This document shows, piece after piece, positions 37,371 to 46,444 of a stretch of 64,000 bases of DNA (position 1 is its first letter; each line of letters opens with the position of its first letter). Position numbers and translations under genes: made by a program. The notes beneath the pieces are model-generated. The model searched no databases. It saw only the letters and a program-made list of their open reading frames with translations, and was not told the origin of the DNA. The DNA comes from Bacillus sp. T3 (lineage in GTDB: Bacteria; Bacillota; Bacilli; Bacillales; Cytobacillaceae): assembly GCF_033449965.1 (NCBI RefSeq), contig NZ_CP137761.1, positions 2,046,001 through 2,110,000 of the forward strand. Direction: 5' to 3'.

Positions 37371-38816
37371 ATGAATGAATCAAGCTTTGAGAATTATGGA
37401 TTAAGTGCGGAAATAACAAGAGCGTTAGCTGTATTGAAATACGATACGCCAACGGAGGTTCAAAAAGAAGTGATCCCGAAAGCATTGGAGAATCAAGATC
37501 TTGTCGTAAAATCGCAAACAGGAAGTGGCAAGACAGCAGCCTTCGCTATTCCGATTTGTGAGTTAGTCCAATGGGAGGAAAAAAAGCCGCAAGCATTAAT
37601 CCTTACCCCTACACGTGAGCTAGCTGTTCAGGTTCGAGAGGATATCACGAATATTGGAAGGTTTAAACGAATTAAAGCATTGGCTGTCTATGGAAAAGAA
37701 CCATTTGCCAAACAAAAGGAAGAACTGAAACAAAAAACACATGTCGTTGTCGGGACACCTGGTCGAGTGATGGACCATATTGAAAGAGGTACATTGGTCT
37801 TAGATGCGATTAAGTATCTTATTATCGACGAAACGGACGAAATGTTAAATATGGGATTTATTGATGAAGTGGAAGCGATTATCAATGAGCTCCCATCAAA
37901 TAGGGTAACGATGATGTTTTCTGCTACTTTACCTAAAGATGTTGAAAATCTATACCATCGATATATGCAAAGTCCAATTAGCATTGAAATAGAGGCAACT
38001 GGTATTACAACCGATACGATTGATCATTCTGTAATCGAAGTGAAGGACGAGAACAAAATCTCTTTGCTTAAAGATCTTACGGTTGTTGAAAATCCTGATA
38101 GCTGCATGATTTTTTGCAGGACGAAAGAAAATGTTGAGTCAGTATTTAAGGAATTAGAAAGTGCTCATTATTCTTGTGAAAGACTCCACGGAGGCTTGGA
38201 GCAAGAAGATCGCTTTGCGGTTATGGATGGCTTCAAAATGGGCAATTTTCGTTATTTGGTAGCAACCGATGTAGCAGCACGAGGAATTGATATTGATAAT
38301 GTGTCACTTATCATAAATTATGATGTTCCAATGGAAAAAGAGAGCTATGTTCACCGCACAGGAAGAACTGGTCGAGCTGGTAATAAAGGAAAAGCAATTA
38401 TGTTCGTGACTCCATATGAAGGAAAGTTTCTTAGAGGAATTGAAAGATACATTGGATTTGAGATCCCGGTGATGGCTCCTCCTACTCAGGAAGAGGTTGA
38501 AAGGTGCAAAAAGGCGTTTGAAGAAAAACTCAGCGGGAGACGCGCTGTGAGAAATAATAAAACCGCACGAATCAATCAAGATATTATGAAACTCCATTTC
38601 AACGGAGGGAAAAAGAAGAAAATTCGCGCCGTTGATTTTGTCGGAACCATTACGAAGATTCCAGGTGTAAGTGTAGATGATATAGGAATTATTACGATTC
38701 AAGATAATTTGTCTTATGTGGATATTCTTAATGGAAAGGGTTCATTAGTCTTACAAGCCATGGAGAATTCAACAATCAAAGGGAAGAAGCTGAAAGTGAG
38801 CAAAGCAAGGAAATAA
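37371..38816 (+). CDS. dbpA: DEAD-box RNA helicase, DbpA/YxiN family
   Basis: The 481 residues carry all helicase motifs: Q-motif YDTPTEVQKEVIP, motif I SQTGSGKTAAF, Ia PTRELAVQ, II DETD (instead of DEAD), III SATLP, and in domain 2 IFCRTK, ATDVAARGIDI and HRTGRTGRAG. The C-terminal 75 residues (GKKKKIRAVDFVGTITKIPGVSVDDIGIITIQDN) form the DbpA RNA-binding domain, which targets hairpin 92 of 23S rRNA during 50S assembly. The Ala-to-Thr change in motif II is unusual but keeps the catalytic Asp-Glu. A small gene follows 35 bases later. Confidence 0.9.
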   Translation: MNESSFENYGLSAEITRALAVLKYDTPTEVQKEVIPKALENQDLVVKSQTGSGKTAAFAIPICELVQWEEKKPQALILTPTRELAVQVREDITNIGRFKRIKALAVYGKEPFAKQKEELKQKTHVVVGTPGRVMDHIERGTLVLDAIKYLIIDETDEMLNMGFIDEVEAIINELPSNRVTMMFSATLPKDVENLYHRYMQSPISIEIEATGITTDTIDHSVIEVKDENKISLLKDLTVVENPDSCMIFCRTKENVESVFKELESAHYSCERLHGGLEQEDRFAVMDGFKMGNFRYLVATDVAARGIDIDNVSLIINYDVPMEKESYVHRTGRTGRAGNKGKAIMFVTPYEGKFLRGIERYIGFEIPVMAPPTQEEVERCKKAFEEKLSGRRAVRNNKTARINQDIMKLHFNGGKKKKIRAVDFVGTITKIPGVSVDDIGIITIQDNLSYVDILNGKGSLVLQAMENSTIKGKKLKVSKARK

Positions 38817-38851
38817 CACATAGTAGATTCACTTTGAAAAGGATGGGAAAA

Positions 38852-39148
38852 ATGAGCGATACAATAACAAAATTACAAAATCTACACAAATCAACGCAAA
38901 AATTAGAGGCGGCTTTACAGGAGTTTTGGGGCTTAGTTGATGAATTAGAGGAGGATAAGGAGTTCTCTGGATTCACTAAACAAAAGAACGCAAATAAGCT
39001 AAGTTCCAATTCAAATCTAGTGGTGCTAGCAGAAAAAATAGCTGAATTTAAATCCTGCTTGGATGAAATTCCCGAGGACGGAACGGTAGTGATTGATTTT
39101 GAAGATGCATTATCTGAACTGACGGATCTGATCAAGCAAAACAAATAG
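38852..39148 (+). CDS. 98-residue helical hypothetical protein
   Basis: MSDTITKLQNLHKSTQKLEAAL begins an acidic protein that is almost entirely helical, with heptad-like hydrophobic spacing that suggests a coiled-coil or helical bundle. AAAAGGATGGG precedes the ATG at 38852. It starts 35 bases after the helicase gene and may share its transcript. No family recognised. Confidence 0.55.
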   Translation: MSDTITKLQNLHKSTQKLEAALQEFWGLVDELEEDKEFSGFTKQKNANKLSSNSNLVVLAEKIAEFKSCLDEIPEDGTVVIDFEDALSELTDLIKQNK

Positions 39149-39295
39149 GATTGTAGGAGCAAGTACAAACAATTTTCTTTGCTGTATTTTCTTCTTACAT
39201 TAACGAGATTTTTTTCCAAAATAGGTGTAAAATAAGGGTGAGAAATACTACACAATTAGACTTGCTTCTAATTATAATGAAGGAAGATGGGAAGC

Positions 39296-39743
39296 ATGAA
39301 CAAAGAAAAAATGTTATCCTACGGAACCTGGTGCTTTGTTGGCGATTATTGGATTAGGCGCAGTCGGTTGTGGAATGATGTTGATGGTGCAGCCTGATGG
39401 TGAAAGTATTGGTTTGTCGTTGAATCTTCTTGAAAATACACCATTTGAAGACTTTATGATTCCAGGAATTGTCTTATTCTCTATTAACGGAGTGGCTAGT
39501 CTTGTTGGCGCATTTTTATCCTTTAGAAACCATCGATATGCCGGGTTAGCAACGATGATTCTTGGGGTTGCGATGATTATCTGGATTACAGCGGAGGTAT
39601 ATTGGATCGGTGGGGAAAGCTTCCTACAGCCGACAATGTTTGCAGTGGGACTTGCTGAGTTGATATTAGGATTTTACCAGCAAACTCAACACCCTGATTA
39701 TCATGGATTTTTTAAACATCAACACCATACTCATGCTCATTAG
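39296..39743 (+). CDS. four-helix membrane protein (one frameshift)
   Basis: ATG 39296 follows GGAAGATGGG. The first 11 codons (MNKEKMLSYGT) join the rest if CCTGG at 39327-39331 is read as CCGG, giving SYGTGALLAIIGLGAVGCGMM and a 148-residue protein with four hydrophobic helices and a His-rich tail (HQHHTHAH). The tail may bind metal, but that is speculation. No family recognised. Ends at a terminator. Confidence 0.65.
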
Positions 39744-39775
39744 TTCTTACAAATACGAATAACCTTAAATAGTTA

Positions 39776-39811
39776 AAACCGATAACGATCAAATCGTCAT
39801 CGGTTTTTTTA
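39776..39811. terminator. terminator between convergent genes
   Basis: AAAACCGAT pairs with ATCGGTTTT and runs into TTT; the arms allow action in either direction, serving the membrane protein gene and cbiO. Confidence 0.75.
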
Positions 39812-39821
39812 TACCATTATT

Positions 39822-40670
39822 TTAATAAGGGATTGGTTTGCACTCCATTCTCTGAAATAATTCTTCCTTATTCCGTGGGACGGTATGTGTATGATCGGCC
39901 AAACCCGCTTCAATCATTGATTGAAATGTTTCAAACACCCATGGTTTTTCCAAATATGCCTGTAGCAAAAGGTGTTCTTGGTGAAAAATGTTTACCGGGT
40001 CGCCTTGGTAAATGATGTTTCCGTCATTCATGATTATGATTTCATCTGCCCACTCGTAGGCAAGATTTACATCGTGTGTTGAAAGGATAATTGTTTTTTC
40101 AGGCTGATGAAGTGAATCTAACAGGGCTACGATTTGTCGAGAATAGTATGAATCTAGGCCAGCTGTAGGCTCGTCAAGGATCCAAACATCGGGATCCATT
40201 GCCAAAATTCCAGCAATGGCAACGCGCTTTTTTTGCCCTAAACTTAGGAAATGTGTAGGTTTATCTTCAAGATCTAAAACATCTGTTTGCTTCATCGCCC
40301 AATTCACTTTTTCATGGACCTCAGTCAGTGGAAATCCTAAGTTAATTGGACCGAATGAAATATCCTGCCTAACATTAGCTGAAAATAACTGAATATCTGG
40401 GTTTTGGAAAACGATTCCCACCTGTCTCCGTAACGACAATAAGGACTTGCGGTCATAGCGCATTGGCAGACCTTTATAGCTAATCCGACCTGAAGAAGGC
40501 TGTAACAATCCGTTTAAATGAAGAAATAAAGTTGATTTTCCAGCACCATTATTACCGAGTAAAGCAATTTTTTTACCTAATTTGATGTTGAGATTAAGAT
40601 TGTTTAATGCTCTTTTTCCATCGGGATATTGATGGGTTAGGCAATCGATTTCAAAAATATGATCTGTCAT
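39822..40670 (-). CDS. cbiO: Cobalt ECF transporter ATP-binding protein CbiO
   Basis: Walker A GNNGAGKST (residues 38-46), Q-loop VFQNPDIQLFS, signature LSLGQKKRVAIA, Walker B VWILDEP and H-loop STHDVNLAYEWAD are all present in 282 residues. The LSLGQ signature and FQNPDxQ motif are typical of ECF-type ATPases. It energises the CbiMNQ complex in the membrane. Its ATG lies one base after the cbiQ stop, and it is the last gene of the operon. Confidence 0.92.
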   Translation of the reverse strand: MTDHIFEIDCLTHQYPDGKRALNNLNLNIKLGKKIALLGNNGAGKSTLFLHLNGLLQPSSGRISYKGLPMRYDRKSLLSLRRQVGIVFQNPDIQLFSANVRQDISFGPINLGFPLTEVHEKVNWAMKQTDVLDLEDKPTHFLSLGQKKRVAIAGILAMDPDVWILDEPTAGLDSYYSRQIVALLDSLHQPEKTIILSTHDVNLAYEWADEIIIMNDGNIIYQGDPVNIFHQEHLLLQAYLEKPWVFETFQSMIEAGLADHTHTVPRNKEELFQRMECKPIPY

Positions 40671-40671
40671 C

Positions 40672-41460
40672 CTACAGAAGCCTCCAACTATTTAGATAAA
40701 TGAATAACACGCTAACTTGAATCCCGATGATGATACACCAATTGATTGGGGATAAATGGTACGTATTTTCATAAGAAGGGATATGTTCCTGATAGCCTCT
40801 TGCATCCATCGCCATCGTTAACTGCTTGGAGCGCTGAAATACACTAACAAATAAAACAGATATAAGATAACCAAAGGAATGGATTCCTCTACGAATGGTG
40901 CTATAACCTAACCTTGCATTTTGTGATTGATAAATATCGAGAGCTGTTTCGATAAAAATAAAAACATAACGATAGGTCAATTCGATCAATTCAATCAAAA
41001 GAATGGGTAATTTCAGCTTGCGTAGAACCATTAACAAATCCGTGATGGGGGTAGTCAACGTCAAGAAATATAAACTGCTAATCCCACTTAAAACAACAAC
41101 AACTAGTTTTACCGATGTCCAAAAACTTTCTTCACTAATAAATATTTGCCAATCTCCTATTGGCGATGACCAGCAAATATCTGTTGGAAATACATTTCCT
41201 TTTGTAAAATGAATTAGTATCGTGAAAACACTACTTAGTAAAAATACCCCAGGTAGAATAAGTAATTTAGCATAATAGAAGACGGGGATTTTCGCAGCAA
41301 AAATAATTAATGAACTCATCACGATAAACGTAATGAGAGCCACCAATATATCCCTAACAAGTAATGAAAACAATAAAAGGGAGAGTGACAGGATCGTTTT
41401 TTCAAGCGGATGAACCTGTTTAAGACGGTTAATATAAGCATACTTATCAATGAGCAGCAT
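40672..41460 (-). CDS. cbiQ: Cobalt ECF transporter transmembrane protein CbiQ
   Basis: The 262 residues have about five helices, with the T-protein signature MAMDARGYQE (A-R-G motif that couples to the ATPase) and the preceding LSVFQRSKQL. The ATG at 41460 lies inside cbiN, 14 bases before its stop, so the two are translationally coupled. A longer frame to 41682 would overlap most of cbiN and is rejected. Confidence 0.9.
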   Translation of the reverse strand: MLLIDKYAYINRLKQVHPLEKTILSLSLLLFSLLVRDILVALITFIVMSSLIIFAAKIPVFYYAKLLILPGVFLLSSVFTILIHFTKGNVFPTDICWSSPIGDWQIFISEESFWTSVKLVVVVLSGISSLYFLTLTTPITDLLMVLRKLKLPILLIELIELTYRYVFIFIETALDIYQSQNARLGYSTIRRGIHSFGYLISVLFVSVFQRSKQLTMAMDARGYQEHIPSYENTYHLSPINWCIIIGIQVSVLFIYLNSWRLL

Positions 41461-41761
41461 CTGATGTCTGATCCTCTTTTTCTGGACTATTGGATTGCTT
41501 CTTTTTCTGATGCATGGATCCAATGAAATACCCGATAAAGCCTGCACCAATCGCTGCTTGAAGTGCAAAAAGCAAGCTTTCTGTTTCCCTGCCTGGGGGC
41601 TCCCAAATGTTTGTAAACCAAGCTTTATAGTTTGGTTGAATTTCAGAAATGGCTGCTTTGGCTTTGCTGTCTGCTCCGCCAAAATCTGTTTCTTTGATCG
41701 TTAGTAATGGAACCATTACTAGAATGATAACGAGTGAGAGGAGGAGTATACTTCTCTTCAT
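41447..41761 (-). CDS. cbiN: Cobalt transport protein CbiN
   Basis: A 104-residue protein with two helices (SILLLSLVIILVMVPLL and LLFALQAAIGAGFIGYFIGSM) and the extracellular loop FGGADSKAKAAISEIQPNYKAWFTNIWEPPGRETESLLFALQA, which is the CbiN hallmark. It inserts metal into the CbiM channel. Its start abuts the cbiM stop (TAAATG). Confidence 0.9.
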   Translation of the reverse strand: MKRSILLLSLVIILVMVPLLTIKETDFGGADSKAKAAISEIQPNYKAWFTNIWEPPGRETESLLFALQAAIGAGFIGYFIGSMHQKKKQSNSPEKEDQTSDAAH

Positions 41762-42505
41762 TTATCGAACCTCCTTGGATATAACGCCAAGAAATTTTAA
41801 CTCTTGCAGATTATATTTTTTCAAAAAATTCATAACGACAACAGTGAGGAGTCCTTCACTGATCGCTAACGGTATTTGCGTAAAAGCAAAAATTGCAGCA
41901 AATTTTGTAAAGGATGCAATGACTCCACCTACTTCTGATGGAAATGCCAATGCCAGCTGGAAGGATGTGACCAAATATGTACCTAAATCGCCCAACGATG
42001 CAGCTAAGAAAACAGCTACTGATAAGGACCATCCTAATCTTGTCGCAGCTTTAAAAATAAAAAAGGAAATAATGGGTCCACAAACAGCCATCGCGAACGC
42101 ATTTGCCCCTAATGTTGTTAGACCTCCATGGGCTAGCAATAGCGCTTGAAACAAGAGTACAATCGAGCCAATCACGCTCATGGCAAGTGGTCCAAATAAA
42201 ATAGTTCCTAAACCGACTCCTGTCGGATGGGAAGAACTTCCCGACACAGAAGGCAATTTAAGGGCGGACAAGACGAAGACAAAAGCACCAGAAAGACCAA
42301 GCATCATTTTCGTTTCGGGATTTGCCTTTACTTTGGCCTGTATCGATCGGTAGCCTATTATGAGGAAGGGAAGGGTGATAACCCACCAAAATATTGCCCA
42401 TTCTATCGGTAAGAAGCCCTCCATAATATGCATAGCAGCGGCTTTATTTGGAACAATCCAAATGAAAAAAACAAAATAAATGATTTTCCAGTTAATCTTA
42501 TACAT
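41762..42505 (-). CDS. cbiM: Cobalt ECF transporter substrate-binding component CbiM
   Basis: After a short leader (MYKINWKIIYFVFFIWIVPNKAAA) comes MHIMEGFLP, the metal-binding N-terminus of mature CbiM whose His coordinates Co(II). Further signatures are SHPTGVGLGTILFGP and LAHGGLTTLGANAFAMAVCGP. The mature protein has about six helices. GAAAGGAGA precedes the ATG at 42505. First gene of cbiMNQO, under a cobalamin riboswitch, so cobalt uptake falls when coenzyme B12 is plentiful. Confidence 0.92.
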   Translation of the reverse strand: MYKINWKIIYFVFFIWIVPNKAAAMHIMEGFLPIEWAIFWWVITLPFLIIGYRSIQAKVKANPETKMMLGLSGAFVFVLSALKLPSVSGSSSHPTGVGLGTILFGPLAMSVIGSIVLLFQALLLAHGGLTTLGANAFAMAVCGPIISFFIFKAATRLGWSLSVAVFLAASLGDLGTYLVTSFQLALAFPSEVGGVIASFTKFAAIFAFTQIPLAISEGLLTVVVMNFLKKYNLQELKFLGVISKEVR

Positions 42506-42573
42506 AATTTCTCCTTTCAAACTTCTAAAATTGCAAAGCATAAGTGGTGAGGAGAAATGGCTGGCAAATAAAA

Positions 42574-42603
42574 AGCACTTCTTTCGAGTTGAAAGAAGTG
42601 CTA
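42574..42603 (-). terminator. riboswitch-controlled terminator before cbiM
   Basis: On the minus strand AGCACTTCTTTC pairs perfectly with GAAAGAAGTGCT, followed by TTTTTATTT. It is the expression platform of the cobalamin riboswitch. Confidence 0.85.
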
Positions 42604-42654
42604 AAAGAACAGTAAATAACAAAAGGTAAAAAAACCAAATCTACTTGATCTGCA

Positions 42655-42865
42655 CACCCATCCTCGTAGGTTGAAACAGTTACACGCTTCATGGCAGGTC
42701 TCCTGGCTTAGGATCATCGTCTTATTACATCCTTCCCATCAATGATTGACAGTGGATCTAATTTTGTAATCAGACTCCTCATTACAGTGGCGGGAACGTG
42801 CCGGATTTGCACCGACTTCCCTTTTAAGCTAAATCATTAACATTTAGCACCATTAAGCATATGAA
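42655..42865 (-). ncRNA. Cobalamin (AdoCbl) riboswitch
   Basis: On the minus strand the conserved parts appear in order: GGGAAGTCGGTGCAAATCC, GGCACG..CCCGCCACTGTAA, and the B12 box AGCCAGGAGACCTGCC (42693-42708), followed by the terminator before cbiM. Binding of coenzyme B12 should cause premature termination of the cobalt transporter mRNA. Confidence 0.95.
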
Positions 42866-42961
42866 GTTTTTGAAAATTTCTAATTTATCTTACCATGAGG
42901 TTAAGTTTCTATCAACAAATTCTAATTTACTTTGACAAAAATAGTAATCTTTCACATTAAA

Positions 42962-43001
42962 AAGGAGAGATTCGACATTTGTTAAGGTCGAATCTCTCCT
43001 T
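42962..43001 (-). terminator. perfect hairpin downstream of dapA
   Basis: AAGGAGAGATTCGAC pairs over 15 bases with GTCGAATCTCTCCTT, with a T-run on the minus strand. It lies 140 bases after dapA and upstream of the cobalamin riboswitch, separating the two transcripts. Confidence 0.75.
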
Positions 43002-43142
43002 AATTTGCATAAGTTTAGCAAATTTTGCGCTTACCCCGGAAATAAATTGAAACAGGAAATAAACTATTTTAGTATGTCCAATTTATTATTTGTTCTGTGC
43101 AAATTAGAATGAGCTTCTACAAAGCCAAAATATCATTCTAGC

Positions 43143-44030
43143 TTAATTTAACACTTCAATTTGACTGCCAAGTAGAACAGCACGTAATGTGTTTGTTTCT
43201 TCATCATTTAATGGTAGCAATGGTAAACGAACGCCACCAACATGAATTCCTTTCATATTTAAAGCGGCTTTAACTGGTGATGGATTTGGAGCAGCAAATA
43301 ATGCTTTCATGATCGGAAGAAGGCAACGGTGTGAAATACTTGCTTCCTCTAACTGTCCGTTCTTAAAGCTAGTCACCATGTCTTGCATTTCATTTCCAAT
43401 AATATGAGAGGCAACAGAGACAACACCCGCTCCGCCAATGGCTAGAATAGGGATGGTTAAGCCGTCGTCACCACTATATACACTAAAATCACTAGGTGTT
43501 TCACGAATGATTTCCGCAATCGCATCTAAATTCCCACTAGCTTCTTTTATTGCAACAATATTGTTTATTTTTGAAAGTCGAACAACAGTCTCGGCAGAAA
43601 GATTGACGACACTTCGTCCGGGAATATTATAAAGCATGACTGGCAAGGAAGTTGCTTCTGCAATCACTTTAAAATGCTGATACATGCCTTCCTGTGATGG
43701 CTTGTTGTAATAAGGTGTGACAAGCATGATTCCATCAACACCAGCCTCTTCAGCAAGTCGAGTTAAAATGATCGAAGCTCGAGTGTTGTTGGAGCCCGTT
43801 CCAGCAATAACAGGAACTCTTCCATCAACAATTTCGACGACAAATTGAAAAAGTGCTACTTTTTCATCTGAAGTCAACGTAGGAGATTCTCCAGTTGTCC
43901 CAGCTACAACAATTCCATCCGTACCGTTTGCAATTAAATGATTAACAAGTGTTCTCGTTGCATTAAAATCAATTTCTCCATTTTGATCAAATGGTGTTAC
44001 CATCGCAGTTAAAACCTGGCCAAAATTCAT
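43143..44030 (-). CDS. dapA: 4-hydroxy-tetrahydrodipicolinate synthase
   Basis: The 295 residues carry the DapA signature and active-site residues: GTTGESPTLT (Thr pair), LVTPYYNKP (catalytic Tyr), NIPGRSVVNL and IVAIKEASGNL (Schiff-base Lys). It condenses pyruvate with aspartate semialdehyde, the first committed step to diaminopimelate, lysine and spore dipicolinate. ATG 44030 follows AAAGGGTGAG; a GTG at 44039 is possible. It stands alone and is controlled by a lysine riboswitch, as expected for a biosynthetic enzyme dedicated to lysine. Confidence 0.93.
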   Translation of the reverse strand: MNFGQVLTAMVTPFDQNGEIDFNATRTLVNHLIANGTDGIVVAGTTGESPTLTSDEKVALFQFVVEIVDGRVPVIAGTGSNNTRASIILTRLAEEAGVDGIMLVTPYYNKPSQEGMYQHFKVIAEATSLPVMLYNIPGRSVVNLSAETVVRLSKINNIVAIKEASGNLDAIAEIIRETPSDFSVYSGDDGLTIPILAIGGAGVVSVASHIIGNEMQDMVTSFKNGQLEEASISHRCLLPIMKALFAAPNPSPVKAALNMKGIHVGGVRLPLLPLNDEETNTLRAVLLGSQIEVLN

Positions 44031-44095
44031 TATTCTCACCCTTTAATTAATTTTTTTCGTAATTTGAGGTGGATAGGCCTAACAAAAATCAACGC

Positions 44096-44125
44096 AAAAA
44101 AGCAGCAACGAGGGATCGCTGCTGC
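44096..44125 (-). terminator. lysine-riboswitch terminator before dapA
   Basis: On the minus strand GCAGC...GTTGCTGC forms a stem (AGCAGC at 44101-44106 against GCTGCT at 44118-44123) followed by six T. Confidence 0.8.
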
Positions 44126-44157
44126 AGTAGAAACAAATTTAAAAATGAGTTCCTATG

Positions 44158-44340
44158 CGTGAGATAGCCCTCCATATAGGTACCCCCTATATGACAGTTC
44201 TGTATTTATTCAATAACAGACCCAGCAAATGGAAAAATGAGGTTCCAACTGCTTCGGCAAATTCCCCTTTCTGCAATTATCATAGGATCTCATTATCCTC
44301 AAATTGCTTACTAATGGTCTTTGCGCCTCTATGCTCACTT
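44158..44340 (-). ncRNA. Lysine riboswitch (L box)
   Basis: On the minus strand the order matches the lysC leader: GAGCATAGAGGCGC, AGAAAGGGGA, GCCGAAGCAG, TTTGCTGGGTCTG, ATTGAATAAAT, CTGTCATA and the closing GGAGGGCTATCTC, followed by a terminator. Lysine should stabilise the aptamer and stop transcription of dapA. Confidence 0.93.
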
Positions 44341-44630
44341 CAAAAGGTATTGAAGTAAGAAAATATTTAATTGATTGTAAATATAACAAAAATTTATGAA
44401 TGTTTCAAGAGTATTTATGTAGATTGCGAGAAAAAAGAGAAATTTGACCTAATCATTGTGCTTGGACCTTCGGGTGGAATTGGACTTATGGTAGTGTAAA
44501 TTTATTTGGCTATATAAACTTTGTTAGATTTTCTGACAAATTCATGGAAGTTCCTGACAAGCCTTGTCATAATAAGACTATTCAAAGAGATTATTAGAAA
44601 TTCATACAATCAAAAACATCAAAATATGCT

Positions 44631-44707
44631 CATGAAAAGCAGTAGTTGTTCAGAATGAAAAGACCTGGTGTGTCTTTATCCTATTTATGACTACTGTTTT
44701 TTCATGG
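44631..44707 (+). promoter_or_regulatory. glpK leader terminator (probable GlpP antitermination site)
   Basis: CATGAAAA-CAGTAGT pairs with ACTACTG-TTTTTTCATG, with an inner AAAGAC/GTCTTT hairpin, and the T-run is in the 3' arm. Such inverted repeats in glp leaders are where the GlpP-glycerol-3-phosphate complex prevents termination in B. subtilis. The 280 bases upstream (44345-44630) contain no gene I can support. Confidence 0.65.
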
Positions 44708-44786
44708 GCTTTTATTTGTGGAAATAGACCATTTGAATCGTAATATATATAATAAATGGATGAATGGATAAATTGGGGGAACAACA

Positions 44787-46279
44787 ATGGAACAATATAT
44801 TTTGTCACTAGACCAAGGTACAACAAGCTCTCGAGCAATTTTATTCAATAAAAAGGGCGAAATCGTTCATATTGCACAGAAGGAGTTCACACAAATTTTT
44901 CCAAAACCAGGTTGGGTTGAGCATAACGCAAGTGAAATCTGGGGCTCCATTCTAGCCGTAATAGCCGCATGTTTATCAGAATCCAATATTAAACCTGAAC
45001 AGGTAGCCGGGATTGGGATAACCAATCAACGTGAAACAACTGTTGTCTGGGATAAAGAAACCGGAAATCCCAGTTTATAATGCAATCGTTTGGCAATCAC
45101 GTCAAACAAGTGAAATTTGTGATGAGTTAAAGGGAAACGGTTACAATGATTTATTCCGAGGAAAGACAGGGTTGTTAATAGACGCTTACTTCTCCGCGAC
45201 AAAGGTAAAGTGGATTCTCGATCACGTCGAAGGTGCACGAGAACAAGTAGAAGCAGGAAAATTACTATTTGGGACAATTGATACGTGGTTAATTTGGAAC
45301 TTATCTGGTGGAAAAGCGCATGTAACTGATTATTCGAATGCATCTAGAACGTTAATTTATAATATACATGATTTGAAATGGGATGAAGAACTGCTTGAAA
45401 TTATGAATATTCCAGCCTCTATGCTTCCAGAAGTCCGTCCTTCATCCGAAATTTATGCGTATACCGACAAGTCCCATTTTTTTAGTCAAGAAATCCCGAT
45501 TGCAGGTGCGGCTGGTGACCAACAGGCCGCCTTATTCGGTCAAGCATGCTTTGAGCCTGGTATGGCGAAAAATACCTACGGCACAGGCTGCTTTATGTTA
45601 ATGAATACAGGTGAAAAGGCTGTTCGTTCAGAGCATGGGTTATTAACCACGATCGCCTGGGGCTTAAACGGGAAAGTCGAATATGCATTAGAGGGAAGTA
45701 TTTTTGTTGCCAGGTTCAGCCATCCAGTGGCTTCGCGATGGCTTGAGAATGCTGAAAGATGCTAAGGAAAGCGAGAATTATGCAACGAAGGTTGAATCTA
45801 CCGATGGAGTTTATGTTGTGCCTGCTTTCGTTGGTCTCGGTACACCTTATTGGGATAGTGAAGTTCGAGGTGCAGTGTTTGGACTCACGCGCGGAACATC
45901 AAAGGAGCATTTTGTTCGGGCAACTTTAGAATCACTTGCTTATCAAACAAAGGATGTCTTATCTGCTATGGAGGCAGATTCAGGAATTGAACTTAAGACG
46001 CTAAGGGTCGATGGTGGTGCCGTGAAAAATCACTTTTTAATGGACTTTCAAAGCGGAATTTTAAATGTTCCTGTACAACGCCCGACGGTCAACGAGACAA
46101 CTGCACTTGGCGCAGCTTATTTAGCTGGATTAGCAGTTGGCTATTGGGGAAGTCAGGAAGACATTGCGAAACAATGGGCAATTGAGCATTCCTTTGTACC
46201 AACAATGAACCAAGAAAAAAGGGAGTTGCTCTATACTGGCTGGAAAAAAGCGGTCCAAGCAACAATGGTGTTCAAATAG
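44787..46279 (+). CDS. glpK: Glycerol kinase (two frameshifts)
   Basis: Repaired length is 496 residues, as in B. subtilis. The FGGY-kinase motifs are present: LSLDQGTTSSRAILF, GITNQRETTVVWD, AIVWQSRQTS, ATKVKWILD, GAAGDQQAALFGQACF, KNTYGTGCFML, YVVPAFVGLGTPYWD and LRVDGGAVKNHFLM. It phosphorylates glycerol to glycerol-3-phosphate. The frame breaks near 45061-45071 (CCGGAAATCCC; one extra base) and at CCAGG 45710-45714, where CCGG restores SIFVAGSAIQWLRDG. No glpF permease gene lies next to it; glpD follows. Confidence 0.93.
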
Positions 46280-46310
46280 AATATATATTAACAAAACCGT
46301 ACTGTTTTCT

Positions 46311-46354
46311 AAAAACGTATCAACTTTATCTTAAATATAAGTTAATACGTTTTA
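46311..46354 (+). terminator. hairpin after glpK
   Basis: AAAACGTAT-AACTT pairs with AAGTT-ATACGTTTT across an AT-rich loop. Likely ends the glpK transcript. Confidence 0.6.
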
Positions 46355-46373
46355 AGTGACTAGTTAAATTCAG

Positions 46374-46427
46374 AGAGACCAAAAATACATTTTCGCATAT
46401 AGCGTCAGTGTGTTTTTGGTCTCTTTT
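46374..46427 (+). promoter_or_regulatory. glpD leader terminator (probable GlpP antitermination site)
   Basis: GAGACCAAAAA-ACA pairs with TGT-TTTTTGGTCTC, followed by TTTT, ten bases before the glpD ribosome binding site region. This matches the glpD leader arrangement controlled by GlpP in B. subtilis. Confidence 0.7.
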
Positions 46428-46444
46428 ATATATAGGAGGTAGAC

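Noticed and set aside
41461..41682. Longer CbiQ protein starting inside cbiN
   Set aside because: This stretch is the antiphase shadow of cbiN; CbiQ proteins start near MLLIDKYAY.
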